Assembly: GCF_003075395.1 (NCBI RefSeq)
Contig: NZ_QDFV01000001.1
Span: 798,281-862,280, forward strand
Source of the DNA: Microbacterium sp. TPD7012
GTDB lineage: Bacteria > Actinomycetota > Actinomycetes > Actinomycetales > Microbacteriaceae
DNA length: 64,000 bases
Direction of reading: 5' to 3'
Positions within the stretch are counted from its first letter, which is position 1. The number at the start of each line of letters is the position of its first letter. Made by a program: the position numbers and the translations under genes. This document shows, piece by piece, positions 26,447 through 33,456 of this stretch. Under the pieces are notes generated by a model, which worked only from the letters and a program-made list of their open reading frames with translations, did not search any database and had not been told where the DNA came from.

Positions 26447-27496
26447 GTGCACGGTGAATACAAGGTTCCAGGAGGAAAGCTGGTCGTCGTCGACCTCGAC
26501 GTCGAAGACGACAGGATCGCGCGTTTCCGACTCGCCGGCGACTTCTTCCTCGAGCCCGACACGGCGCTCGACGACATCAACGCCGCCGTGAACGGCCTGG
26601 CGGTGGAGTCGGATGCGACGGTCATCGCCGCCGCGGTGCGCGAGGCTCTGCCCGACGGGGCCCAACTGCTCGGCTTCACGCCCGAAGCCGTCGGCACGGC
26701 CGTGCGCCGCGCACTGGTGACCGCACCGGGCTGGCGCGACTTCGACTGGGAGATCGTGCACGACAAGGCCGTCTCGCCGCGCATGAACCTCGCCCTCGAC
26801 GAGGTGCTCACCTCGCGGGTCGGCGAAGGCCGCCGCCGGCCGACGCTGCGCATCTGGGAATGGGACGAGTCCGCCGTCGTCATCGGGTCGTTCCAGTCGT
26901 ACCGCAACGAGGTCGACCCCGAGGGTGCGGCCCGGCACGGGTTCGACGTCGTGCGTCGCATCTCCGGCGGCGGGGCCATGCTCATGGCCGCGGGACAGAT
27001 CATCACGTACTCGCTGTACGTTCCGGCGTCCCTCGTCGCGGGCATGACGTTCGCCGACTCCTATGCGTTCCTCGACGACTGGGTGCTGCAGGCGCTGCGG
27101 TCGCTCGGGATCGATGCGGTGTACCAGCCGCTCAACGACATCGCGAGCCCGACCGGCAAGATCGGCGGCGCCGCGCAGAAGCGCCTCGCGAACGGCGGGG
27201 TGCTGCACCACGCCACGCTCTCGTATGACATCGACGGTCAGACCATGACCGAGGTGCTGCGCATCGGCCGCGAGAAGCTGAGCGACAAGGGCACGACCTC
27301 TGCGGCGAAGCGCGTCGACCCGCTGCGCAGCCAGACCGGGCTGACCCGCGCCGAGATCATCGAGCGCTTCAAGGACACCTTCCGCTCGCTGACGGATGCC
27401 GAGACGGGCACGATCGCCCCCGACGAGTACGCCGCAGCCGAAGCCCTCGTGGAGTCGAAGTTCGCCACCGAGGCGTGGCTGCATCGGGTGCCGTGA
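26447..27496 (+). CDS. Lipoate-protein ligase A family protein
   Basis: 349 residues. Residues about 105-345 are the BPL/LplA catalytic domain: MNLALDEVL, LRIWEWDESAVVIGSFQSYR, the RRISGGGAMLMAAGQI motif, and Lys238 in SPTGKIGGAAQKR. Residues 1-90 (EYKVPGGKLVVVDLDVEDDR) look like the small accessory domain, normally C-terminal in E. coli LplA, here placed in front. The protein probably lipoylates dehydrogenase E2 or glycine-cleavage H protein. GTG start; stop overlaps the methyltransferase start. Confidence 0.87.
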   Translation: MHGEYKVPGGKLVVVDLDVEDDRIARFRLAGDFFLEPDTALDDINAAVNGLAVESDATVIAAAVREALPDGAQLLGFTPEAVGTAVRRALVTAPGWRDFDWEIVHDKAVSPRMNLALDEVLTSRVGEGRRRPTLRIWEWDESAVVIGSFQSYRNEVDPEGAARHGFDVVRRISGGGAMLMAAGQIITYSLYVPASLVAGMTFADSYAFLDDWVLQALRSLGIDAVYQPLNDIASPTGKIGGAAQKRLANGGVLHHATLSYDIDGQTMTEVLRIGREKLSDKGTTSAAKRVDPLRSQTGLTRAEIIERFKDTFRSLTDAETGTIAPDEYAAAEALVESKFATEAWLHRVP

Positions 27497-28467
27497 CCGA
27501 CCCTTCGACGGGCTCGGGGGCCCCGGCGTCGAAGGGCTCCGTCACGATCATCGAGGGCGACAACCTCGTCGCCGCGGCGTCTCTGCCCGCGGCATCCTTC
27601 ACCCTCGTCTATCTCGACCCGCCGTTCAACACGGGTCGCGCGCAGGAGCGGCAGGTGGTCACCGCGCGACGCGCGTTCACAACTCAGTCAGAATCCGGGG
27701 AACCGGCCGCTGACGGGGTCTCGCCGGCCGATTCTGCGCCGGTCTTGCTGAATACCGAACACGCGGATGCCGCGACCGAGGTGCGGCACGGGTTCCACGG
27801 GCACGCCTACGAGCGGGTGCGCGGGATGCTGCGCGCGTACGACGACAGCTTCGACGACTACGGGGCGTTCCTCATGCCGCGGCTCGAGGAGGCGTGGCGG
27901 CTCCTCGCCGACGACGGCACCCTCTACCTGCACCTCGACTACCGCGAGGCGCACTACGCGAAGGTCATGCTCGATGCGGTGTTCGGGCGGGACTGCTTCC
28001 TCAACGAGCTGATCTGGGCCTACGACTACGGGGCGAAGTCCCGGCGCCGCTGGCCGACCAAGCACGACACGATCCTCGTCTACGTGAAGAACCCGCGCGA
28101 GTACGTCTTCAACTCCGAGGATGTCGACCGTGAGCCGTACATGGCGCCGGGGCTCGTGACGGCGGAGAAGGCGGCCCGGGGCAAGCTCCCCACCGATGTC
28201 TGGTGGCACACGATCGTGCCGACGACCGGGCGCGAGAAGACCGGGTATCCGACGCAGAAGCCCGAGGGCATCCTGCGCCGCATCGTCACGGCGTCGAGTC
28301 GTCCCGGCGACCGCGTCCTCGACCTCTTCGCCGGCAGCGGTACGACCGGGGCGGTCGCGTCGGTGCTCGGCCGCGATGCGGTGCTGGTCGACGACAATCC
28401 CGAGGCGGTCCGGGTGATGACCGAGCGGATGCCGCACGCCGAGGTCATCTCGTCCTCCGGTCGTTGA
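27493..28467 (+). CDS. Solitary site-specific DNA methyltransferase (beta-class order)
   Basis: 324 residues. The catalytic motif DPPFNTG (from residue 42) precedes the AdoMet motif FAGSGTTG (from residue 279), the order of beta-class N4-cytosine/N6-adenine enzymes. KTGYPTQKPEGILRRIV before the AdoMet motif is also characteristic. No endonuclease is encoded nearby, so it is an orphan modification enzyme. Residues about 56-98 look like an insertion relative to what I remember of homologues and contain repeat-like DNA. The repeat-derived N-terminus DPSTGSGAPASKG starts from a GTG overlapping the ligase stop. Confidence 0.88.
   Translation: MTDPSTGSGAPASKGSVTIIEGDNLVAAASLPAASFTLVYLDPPFNTGRAQERQVVTARRAFTTQSESGEPAADGVSPADSAPVLLNTEHADAATEVRHGFHGHAYERVRGMLRAYDDSFDDYGAFLMPRLEEAWRLLADDGTLYLHLDYREAHYAKVMLDAVFGRDCFLNELIWAYDYGAKSRRRWPTKHDTILVYVKNPREYVFNSEDVDREPYMAPGLVTAEKAARGKLPTDVWWHTIVPTTGREKTGYPTQKPEGILRRIVTASSRPGDRVLDLFAGSGTTGAVASVLGRDAVLVDDNPEAVRVMTERMPHAEVISSSGR
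27501..27536. repeat. Hairpin in the first codons of the methyltransferase gene
   Basis: CCCTTCGACG (27501-27510) and CGTCGAAGGG (27527-27536) are perfect reverse complements around a GC-rich loop holding GGGGGCCCC. The left arm is a degenerate copy of the CTTCGACnGGCTC repeat. In mRNA it would begin 8 bases after the start triplet GTG 27493, well placed to influence translation. Confidence 0.7.
27674..27736. repeat. Repeat-like insertion inside the methyltransferase gene
   Basis: This stretch begins CGTTCACAACTCAG, a 14-mer also present (reversed) at 59741-59754 beside the LacI operator, and holds the inverted pair CAGAATC (27689-27695) / GATTCTG (27730-27736). It encodes TTQSESGEPAADGVSPADSA, a peptide unlike a methyltransferase core. 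Confidence 0.55.
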
Positions 28468-28489
28468 GCGAGCGCAGCGAGACGAAACG
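28457..28489 (+). repeat. GAGCGAGCGCAGCGAGAC-type repeat at the end of the methyltransferase gene
   Basis: CCGGTCGTTGAGCGAGCGCA followed by GCGAGACGAAACG. It supplies the stop codon (TGA 28465-28467) of the methyltransferase. A related copy in opposite orientation lies at 56177-56209 (26 of 33 positions by my count), also at a convergent gene end. Confidence 0.7.
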
Positions 28490-28518
28490 CCGCGCCGCCC
28501 CCACCGTCATCCGTCGGT

Positions 28519-28580
28519 TGATCGCACACGTGCAGGTCGAGATCGACGGTTTCGACCTGCGGGCGTGAGATGAGCCTGCA
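28519..28580. repeat. 62-bp intergenic hairpin repeat, copy A
   Basis: Matches 45054-45115 at 52 of 62 positions by my count. The core is a perfect 9-bp stem GCAGGTCGA (28532-28540) / TCGACCTGC (28552-28560) with an 11-base loop. It lies between convergent genes, 17 bases from the end of the TetR gene; it could act as a bidirectional terminator. Confidence 0.78.
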
Positions 28581-28597
28581 GATGGAGGCCAGGCGGG

Positions 28598-29167
28598 TCA
28601 GACCGGGCGCAGCAGCACGAGGAACTGCTCGATCTCGGCGGCCATGTCGAGTGTGGGGTCCAGCATCCAGGCGGACTGCAGGCCGTCGGCGAGGGCGTGC
28701 ATCGTCCGCACGATCCACGCCGGATCGAGGTCGTCGCGCAGCAGGCCCGCCTGCTGATCAGCCGCGACCTGCGCCAGCGTGAAGCTCTCGACGCGTGCGG
28801 TTCGGTCGCGGAAGTAGTCGTGCGCCGGATGCTCGGGGTCGCCGGCCTCGGCGGCGAGCTGCGCGTAGAGCTGAACGAGTCCGGGGACAGAGGCGTTGTG
28901 CCGGGTCACCGCGAGGAAGGCCGCGATCACGTCCTCGCCGGCGTACTCCTGCTCGTCGCGGTCGTCGCGCGCCTGGAGGATCGCGACGAAGAGCTCCTCC
29001 TTGGTGCCGAAGTAGTGCAGGAGGCCGGCGGGGCTGAGGCCCGCGGCATCCGCGATCTCCCGCACCGAGGCCTTGCGATACCCGTGCTCGGCGACGACGG
29101 CGAGGGCCGCTTCGAGGATCTCCTCGCGCTTGGCGACGCCCTTCGCGTATGCCCCTCGAGTCGCCAT
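28598..29167 (-). CDS. TetR family transcriptional regulator
   Basis: 189 residues. N-terminal HTH: REEILEAALAVVAEHGYRKA, VREIADAAGLSPAGLLHYFG, TKEELFVAILQARDD; the rest is the all-helical ligand domain. Divergent from an MFS/GPH transporter-carboxylesterase unit; two direct copies of a CCAAACAACGTT operator lie in the intergenic region, so it probably represses both sides and responds to an imported glycoside or ester. Confidence 0.93.
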   Translation of the reverse strand: MATRGAYAKGVAKREEILEAALAVVAEHGYRKASVREIADAAGLSPAGLLHYFGTKEELFVAILQARDDRDEQEYAGEDVIAAFLAVTRHNASVPGLVQLYAQLAAEAGDPEHPAHDYFRDRTARVESFTLAQVAADQQAGLLRDDLDPAWIVRTMHALADGLQSAWMLDPTLDMAAEIEQFLVLLRPV

Positions 29168-29202
29168 GGCTCCAGGGTATCCGTCACGACTCGATCACGA
29201 AA

Positions 29203-29224
29203 ACCAAACAACGTTCGTGAATCA
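29203..29224. promoter_or_regulatory. Probable TetR operator, TetR-proximal copy
   Basis: ACCAAACAACGTTCGTGAAT then CA. It matches the second site at 29267 in 19 of 22 positions by my count, and the dyad CCAAAC-N3-GTTTGG is partly degraded here. It sits 35 bases upstream of the TetR start codon. Confidence 0.78.
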
Positions 29225-29266
29225 CTTGCGCTCGCGAGGACGCGTCTGTCACGATGTCCGATGAAT

Positions 29267-29288
29267 ACCAAACAACGTTTGGGATTCA
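29267..29288. promoter_or_regulatory. Probable TetR operator, transporter-proximal copy
   Basis: Contains CCAAACAACGTTTGG (29268-29282), a perfect CCAAAC / GTTTGG dyad around AAC, 28 bases before the transporter ATG. Dyad centres of the two copies are 64 bases apart. Confidence 0.82.
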
Positions 29289-29316
29289 TTCCGCATCCGC
29301 TCAACGAGGAGCCGAC

Positions 29317-30624
29317 ATGTCCGTGTCCCCGCTCGACCCCGCCGCCGAACTCGCACCGACCGGGACCATCCGGTCGGCGCCGCCGTCGGCGGGCGAACCC
29401 GCCGCCAGTCCGCCCGCGAACCGCAGGCTGCTGCCCAGTCTGCTGATCGCCTCGCTCACCCTCTTCGCCACGTACGGCGGGCTCATCGCGATCCTGCTGC
29501 CGAGTCAGGTGCTGCTCATCGACGAGGCGAACAAGGTCGCCAACCTCGGCCTGGTCACCACCATCTCGTTCGTCTTCACGCTGTTCGCGCAGCCGATCGT
29601 CGGCGCGCTGAGCGACCGCACCCGCTCGCGCTTCGGTCGTCGGGTGCCGTGGATGGTGATCGGCGCGATCGTCGGCGGCATCTTCCTCTTCGGTCTCGGC
29701 TCGCTCAGCGACATCCTCTGGATCACGGTGTTCTGGGTCGTCATCCAGGTCGCCCTCAACTTCTTCCAGGCGCCGCTGACCGCCATCACCGCCGATCGCT
29801 TCCCGCGCGCCAAGCGCGGCGGGGCGAGTGCCATGATCGGTCTCGGGACCCAGCTCGGCATGACGGTGGGGATCATGCTGGCCGGCGCCTTCGCCGCGCA
29901 GATCGGCATCGGGTACTCCGTCTTCGGCGGTGCGGTGATCGTCGCCGCCCTGCTGTTCGCCCTCGTGAACCGGGACTGGTCGTCGAAGGACGCCGCGGTC
30001 GAGGCGTTCCGCTGGGGCGCCTTCTTCCGGGGCTTCTGGATCGACCCGCGCCGCCACCCGGACTTCGCCTGGGCCTTCGCCGCGCGCTTCCTGCTCATCC
30101 TCGGGTACTTCGTCGTGAGCGCTTACCAGCTCTACATGCTCACCGACTACATCGGCCTTCCGCTCGCCGAGGCCCAGGGAGCCGTGGTCACGCTCACGCT
30201 CGTGGCCTTCGTGCCGACCCTCATCGCGATCGCTCTCTCGGGCTGGTGGAGCGACAAGGTCGGCCGCCGCAAGGTGTTCATCTATGCGGCATCCGTCGTC
30301 ATGGTGGCGGGGCTCGCGATGCCGCTGCTGCAGCCGAACATGACCGGCATGATCCTGATGAGCATCATCAACGGCATCGGCTTCGGGCTGTACATGTCGG
30401 TGGATGCCGCGCTGATGACCGAGGTGCTGCCGAACGAGGGGGTCTCGGCGGGCAAGGACCTCGGCATCCTCAACGTCGCGACCAACGTGCCGCAGGCGCT
30501 GAGCCCCGCGATCGGCGGAGTGATCATCACGGCGCTGGGGGGCTACGCGACGCTCTTCGTGTTCGCGATCGTGTTCGTCATCCTCGCCGCGATCGCCACC
30601 GCTCCGATCAAGGGAGTGCGCTGA
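29317..30624 (+). CDS. MFS transporter, GPH-type sugar symporter-like
   Basis: 435 residues, 12 helices. The helix 2-3 loop SDRTRSRFGRRVPWMVIG is characteristic of glycoside-pentoside-hexuronide-like MFS symporters. The N-terminal about 40 residues are a soluble Ala/Pro-rich leader. ATG 29317 is preceded by GAGGAGCC. The stop overlaps the esterase start (TGATG). It probably imports the substrate of the downstream carboxylesterase under TetR control. Confidence 0.9.
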   Translation: MSVSPLDPAAELAPTGTIRSAPPSAGEPAASPPANRRLLPSLLIASLTLFATYGGLIAILLPSQVLLIDEANKVANLGLVTTISFVFTLFAQPIVGALSDRTRSRFGRRVPWMVIGAIVGGIFLFGLGSLSDILWITVFWVVIQVALNFFQAPLTAITADRFPRAKRGGASAMIGLGTQLGMTVGIMLAGAFAAQIGIGYSVFGGAVIVAALLFALVNRDWSSKDAAVEAFRWGAFFRGFWIDPRRHPDFAWAFAARFLLILGYFVVSAYQLYMLTDYIGLPLAEAQGAVVTLTLVAFVPTLIAIALSGWWSDKVGRRKVFIYAASVVMVAGLAMPLLQPNMTGMILMSIINGIGFGLYMSVDAALMTEVLPNEGVSAGKDLGILNVATNVPQALSPAIGGVIITALGGYATLFVFAIVFVILAAIATAPIKGVR

Positions 30625-32216
30625 TGCTCAGCAACGAACAGGAGAATGCTGTGATGACCGACACCGACACCGAGTTCGTCGAGGTGGCCACCGCCGCAGG
30701 GCGCGTGCGAGGTCGCTGGCGTCCGACCGCGGGTGGGCGGGGGAATCCGCGGTCCGCGGCATTCCTCGGCATCCCGTTCGCGGAACCGCCGGTGGGCGCG
30801 TTGCGGTTCCAGGCGCCGGTGCCGAAGGCCCCGTGGGCCGGGGTGAGGGACGCTCTCGAGTTCGGGCCGACCGCGCAGCGGGGCGACCCCGGCGTGACGC
30901 TCATCCCGGAGCCGAGCGTCGACGGGGAGTCGACGCTGAACGTCAACGTCTTCACGCCTGCCCTTCGACGAGCTCAGGGACCCAGTGGTGAGGCTCAGTG
31001 GCCCAGTGGTGAGGCTCAGTGGCCCAGCGGTGAGGGACCGGATGCCGGGCTGCCGGTGCTCGTCTGGATCCACGGCGGCGGCTACTTCGCCGGCTCCCCG
31101 GCCAGCCCCTGGTACGACGGCCGCAACTTCAACCGCGACGGCGTCGTGACCGTGTCGATCTCGTACCGTCTCGGCTTCGACGGCTTCGGCTGGATCGAGG
31201 ATGCGCCCTCGAACCGTGGCGTGCGCGACTGGCTGCTCGCACTCGAATGGGTGCAGCAGAACATCGCGGTGTTCGGCGGCGACCCGTCGCGCGTGACCAT
31301 CGCGGGACAGTCCGCCGGCGGTGGCGCGGTGCTGACGTTGCTCGGGATGGAGAAGGCGCAGCATCTGTTCCACGGTGTCTACGCGGTCTCGGGCGCCCTC
31401 GCGGATGTGTCGGCGGAGCGTGCCGAGGCGTTCGGCCGGGGTCTCGCGGCGACCGCAGGCGTCGAGCCGACGGTCGCGGGATTCTCGTCGCTCGCCGAGG
31501 AACGCGTGCTGGCGTTGCAGAAGAAGGCCACGCAGCTCGGCCCGTCGTCGCTCGGAGCCATCGTCGACGAGGGGCTGCCGCTGGGGCCGTCGATCGACGG
31601 CGACCTGCTGCCGCGGTCGACGAGGGAGTCGCTGCGCGCGGGAGTCGGGGCTGACAAGCCGCTCGTGCTCGGCGCGACCGACGACGAGTTCACCATGGCA
31701 TTCACGGGTGCTGCGGAACGGGCGCTGCGCTGGGTGCCGCAGAGCTTCCTGCTCGCCAGGCTCGGCCTTCCGAAGAGCGCGCGGCAGGCTTATCTCGACG
31801 CGAACGCCGATGTCGCGCGACGAGGCAAGGCGCGTCTCGCCGGTCGGCTGCTCACCGATCGGATGTTCCGCGCGGCGCTGCTGCGCGTTGTCGAGGATCG
31901 GGGGTCGGCCCCGACCTGGCTGTATCGGTTCTCCTGGCCGTCCGGCCACTTCGGATTCGCGGAGCACTGCCTCGACGTGCCGTTCTTCTTCGACTGCCTC
32001 GACGGCCCGGCGATGGAGCCGTTGGCGGGACCGAAGCCGCCGCAGGAGCTCGCGGACGAGCTGCACGGCGCCGCGGTCGCGTTCATCACGAGCGGCGACC
32101 CGGGATGGCCGAGACACGACGGGACAGGCGGGATCGCACGGGTGTACGACACGCCCACGCGTGACATCGCCGACGCCTACGCATCGGTGCGTCCGCTGCT
32201 GGGTGCCGCGTCGTGA
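30624..32216 (+). CDS. Type B carboxylesterase with repeat insert
   Basis: 530 residues from ATG 30624 (TGATG overlap); an ATG at 30654 after AGGAGAATGC is an equally good start. Carboxylesterase family: FLGIPFAEPPVGALRFQAP, oxyanion hole WIHGGGYFAGS, nucleophile Ser230 in IAGQSAGGGA, and a His region FGFAEHCLDVPFFF. No signal peptide, so a cytoplasmic ester hydrolase acting after import. A repeat-encoded loop (RRAQGPSGEAQWPSGEAQ) interrupts it between NVNVFTP and the LPVLVWIHGGG strand. Confidence 0.93.
   Translation: MLSNEQENAVMTDTDTEFVEVATAAGRVRGRWRPTAGGRGNPRSAAFLGIPFAEPPVGALRFQAPVPKAPWAGVRDALEFGPTAQRGDPGVTLIPEPSVDGESTLNVNVFTPALRRAQGPSGEAQWPSGEAQWPSGEGPDAGLPVLVWIHGGGYFAGSPASPWYDGRNFNRDGVVTVSISYRLGFDGFGWIEDAPSNRGVRDWLLALEWVQQNIAVFGGDPSRVTIAGQSAGGGAVLTLLGMEKAQHLFHGVYAVSGALADVSAERAEAFGRGLAATAGVEPTVAGFSSLAEERVLALQKKATQLGPSSLGAIVDEGLPLGPSIDGDLLPRSTRESLRAGVGADKPLVLGATDDEFTMAFTGAAERALRWVPQSFLLARLGLPKSARQAYLDANADVARRGKARLAGRLLTDRMFRAALLRVVEDRGSAPTWLYRFSWPSGHFGFAEHCLDVPFFFDCLDGPAMEPLAGPKPPQELADELHGAAVAFITSGDPGWPRHDGTGGIARVYDTPTRDIADAYASVRPLLGAAS
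30963..31026 (+). repeat. ORF-embedded repeat plus tandem 21-mers in the carboxylesterase gene
   Basis: Right-arm copy (CTTCGACGAGCTCAGGGACC then CA) at 30963-30984, then two exact 21-base units starting GTGGTGAGGCTCAGTGGCCC (30985-31005, 31006-31026). The reading phase differs from that in putA and rocD (ALRRAQGPSGEAQWPSG here), yet the frame stays open. Confidence 0.87.
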
Positions 32217-32971
32217 CCGCCGTGGAGACGGCCGGGTCCTCGACCCGGCCGGTGACGGTCGCGCGCCCGCGGTGGATGCCGTGGACGGCGCTCGGACTGC
32301 TGGTCGCGTTCGTCGCGCTCGCGCTCGGCGTGCTCGCCGCGCCGGATGCCCCGTGGACTCAAGCCCTCGACGACCTGTGGCGCGGGGCCGTCGGCGTCGG
32401 GCCCGACTCCTGGGTGCCGGCGTTCGCGCTCGCCCAGCTGTTCCAGCATCTCGGCCAGCTCCCCGGCGCGGTGCTGATGATGATCCTTCTGCCGCTGGTC
32501 CTCGTGCTCGTGGGACGGTGGCGTTCGGCGCTCTTCGTGATCGCCGTGCAGCTGGCGGGACCCGGGCTGCTGTCGCAGCTCACCAAGAACCTCGTCGACA
32601 GGCCGCGCCCCGCCGAGGACACGGTGGCCGGGTTGTTCGGTCCCCTCGTGCAGGTCGACCACGGCTCCTTCCCCTCCGGGCATTCGGTGAGCATGGCGGC
32701 GATCATCATCACCGTGCTCGCCCTGATCCCGGCATCCGCGGTGTGGACACGGCGCATCTGGATCGTTCTCGGCGTGCTTCTGGCCGCCGGGATGGTGTGG
32801 CAGCGCACGCTCATCAACGCCCACTGGTTCACCGACACGTGCGCCGGCCTGATCGGCGGAGCGGCCGTGGCCGTGCTGCTGTGGTGGGCGTTCCTGCCGT
32901 GGCTGCGTCGCGATCACGACCGCCGGGCGTGGTTCCTGCGGAAGGTCGAGGCCGCTCAGCCGACGCGGTAG
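32213..32971 (+). CDS. PAP2 family phosphatase
   Basis: 252 residues. An integral membrane phosphatase with the three PAP2 motifs: KNLVDRPRP, SFPSGHSVS, and RTLINAHWFTDTCAG, in membrane helices facing outward. It probably dephosphorylates a lipid phosphate such as undecaprenyl pyrophosphate or phosphatidic acid. GTG start overlapping the esterase stop (GTGA). The end overlaps 16 bases tail-to-tail with the DUF3237 gene. Confidence 0.92.
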   Translation: MTAVETAGSSTRPVTVARPRWMPWTALGLLVAFVALALGVLAAPDAPWTQALDDLWRGAVGVGPDSWVPAFALAQLFQHLGQLPGAVLMMILLPLVLVLVGRWRSALFVIAVQLAGPGLLSQLTKNLVDRPRPAEDTVAGLFGPLVQVDHGSFPSGHSVSMAAIIITVLALIPASAVWTRRIWIVLGVLLAAGMVWQRTLINAHWFTDTCAGLIGGAAVAVLLWWAFLPWLRRDHDRRAWFLRKVEAAQPTR

Positions 32972-33456
32972 GCGCGGTACAGCACGGTGCTCGCCCGGCG
33001 CCGGGCGACCGCGAGGAACAGGCTCCGCTGGAGATGCTCGAGCGACGGCGCAGCTGTCTCCACGGCGACCGTCGTGCGGAAGGAGTAGCTGCGCGGATCG
33101 ACATCCTCGCCTCGGCCCAGGCGCTCCAGGACCTCGGCGGGCCCGGTTCGCAGTCCCTTCGCGTGCAGCAGGAGGAGATCGCCGTCGGTCGTCCGCGCGG
33201 AGTACCGGCCGTCGATCTCGATCGTGCCGTCGGGGCGGACCAGCTGCCAGTCCGCCCCGCCGGGAAGGATCTCCGCCTCGACGACGCCGGTGATGCGTCC
33301 GCCCAGGATCGGCACGACGCGGCGGTGACCGGCGCTGGTTCCCCGATGGTCCTCCAAGGGGCCGAGGTCGACGGTCACGTCGAACGCGATGTCCAGGGTG
33401 GGGGCGGGCAGGGAATCGTGGCGATGGCGGTCCGCTCCGCTCGGCTCGGCGGTCAT
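32956..33456 (-). CDS. DUF3237 protein, paralogue 1 (last gene of the 44-33 kb operon)
   Basis: 166 residues. DUF3237 (UPF0311) beta-barrel pattern: VPILGGRITGVVEAEILPGG, ADWQLVRPDGTIEIDGRYSA, and a C-terminal YRAYRV strand. It is the most diverged of the three copies: the shared PITGG is PILGG, LPGGGDW is LPGGADW, and the NRGY motif is replaced by HAKGL. Start overlaps the monooxygenase stop (ATGA). Function of the family unknown. Confidence 0.88.
   Translation of the reverse strand: MTAEPSGADRHRHDSLPAPTLDIAFDVTVDLGPLEDHRGTSAGHRRVVPILGGRITGVVEAEILPGGADWQLVRPDGTIEIDGRYSARTTDGDLLLLHAKGLRTGPAEVLERLGRGEDVDPRSYSFRTTVAVETAAPSLEHLQRSLFLAVARRRASTVLYRAYRVG

Noticed and set aside
28468..28597. A small gene between the methyltransferase and TetR genes
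   Set aside because: The interval is almost entirely two repeat elements with a strong hairpin and no ribosome site.
30543..32117. Long open minus-strand frame opposite the carboxylesterase gene
   Set aside because: It has a composition typical of a shadow frame; the plus strand has an intact esterase active site.
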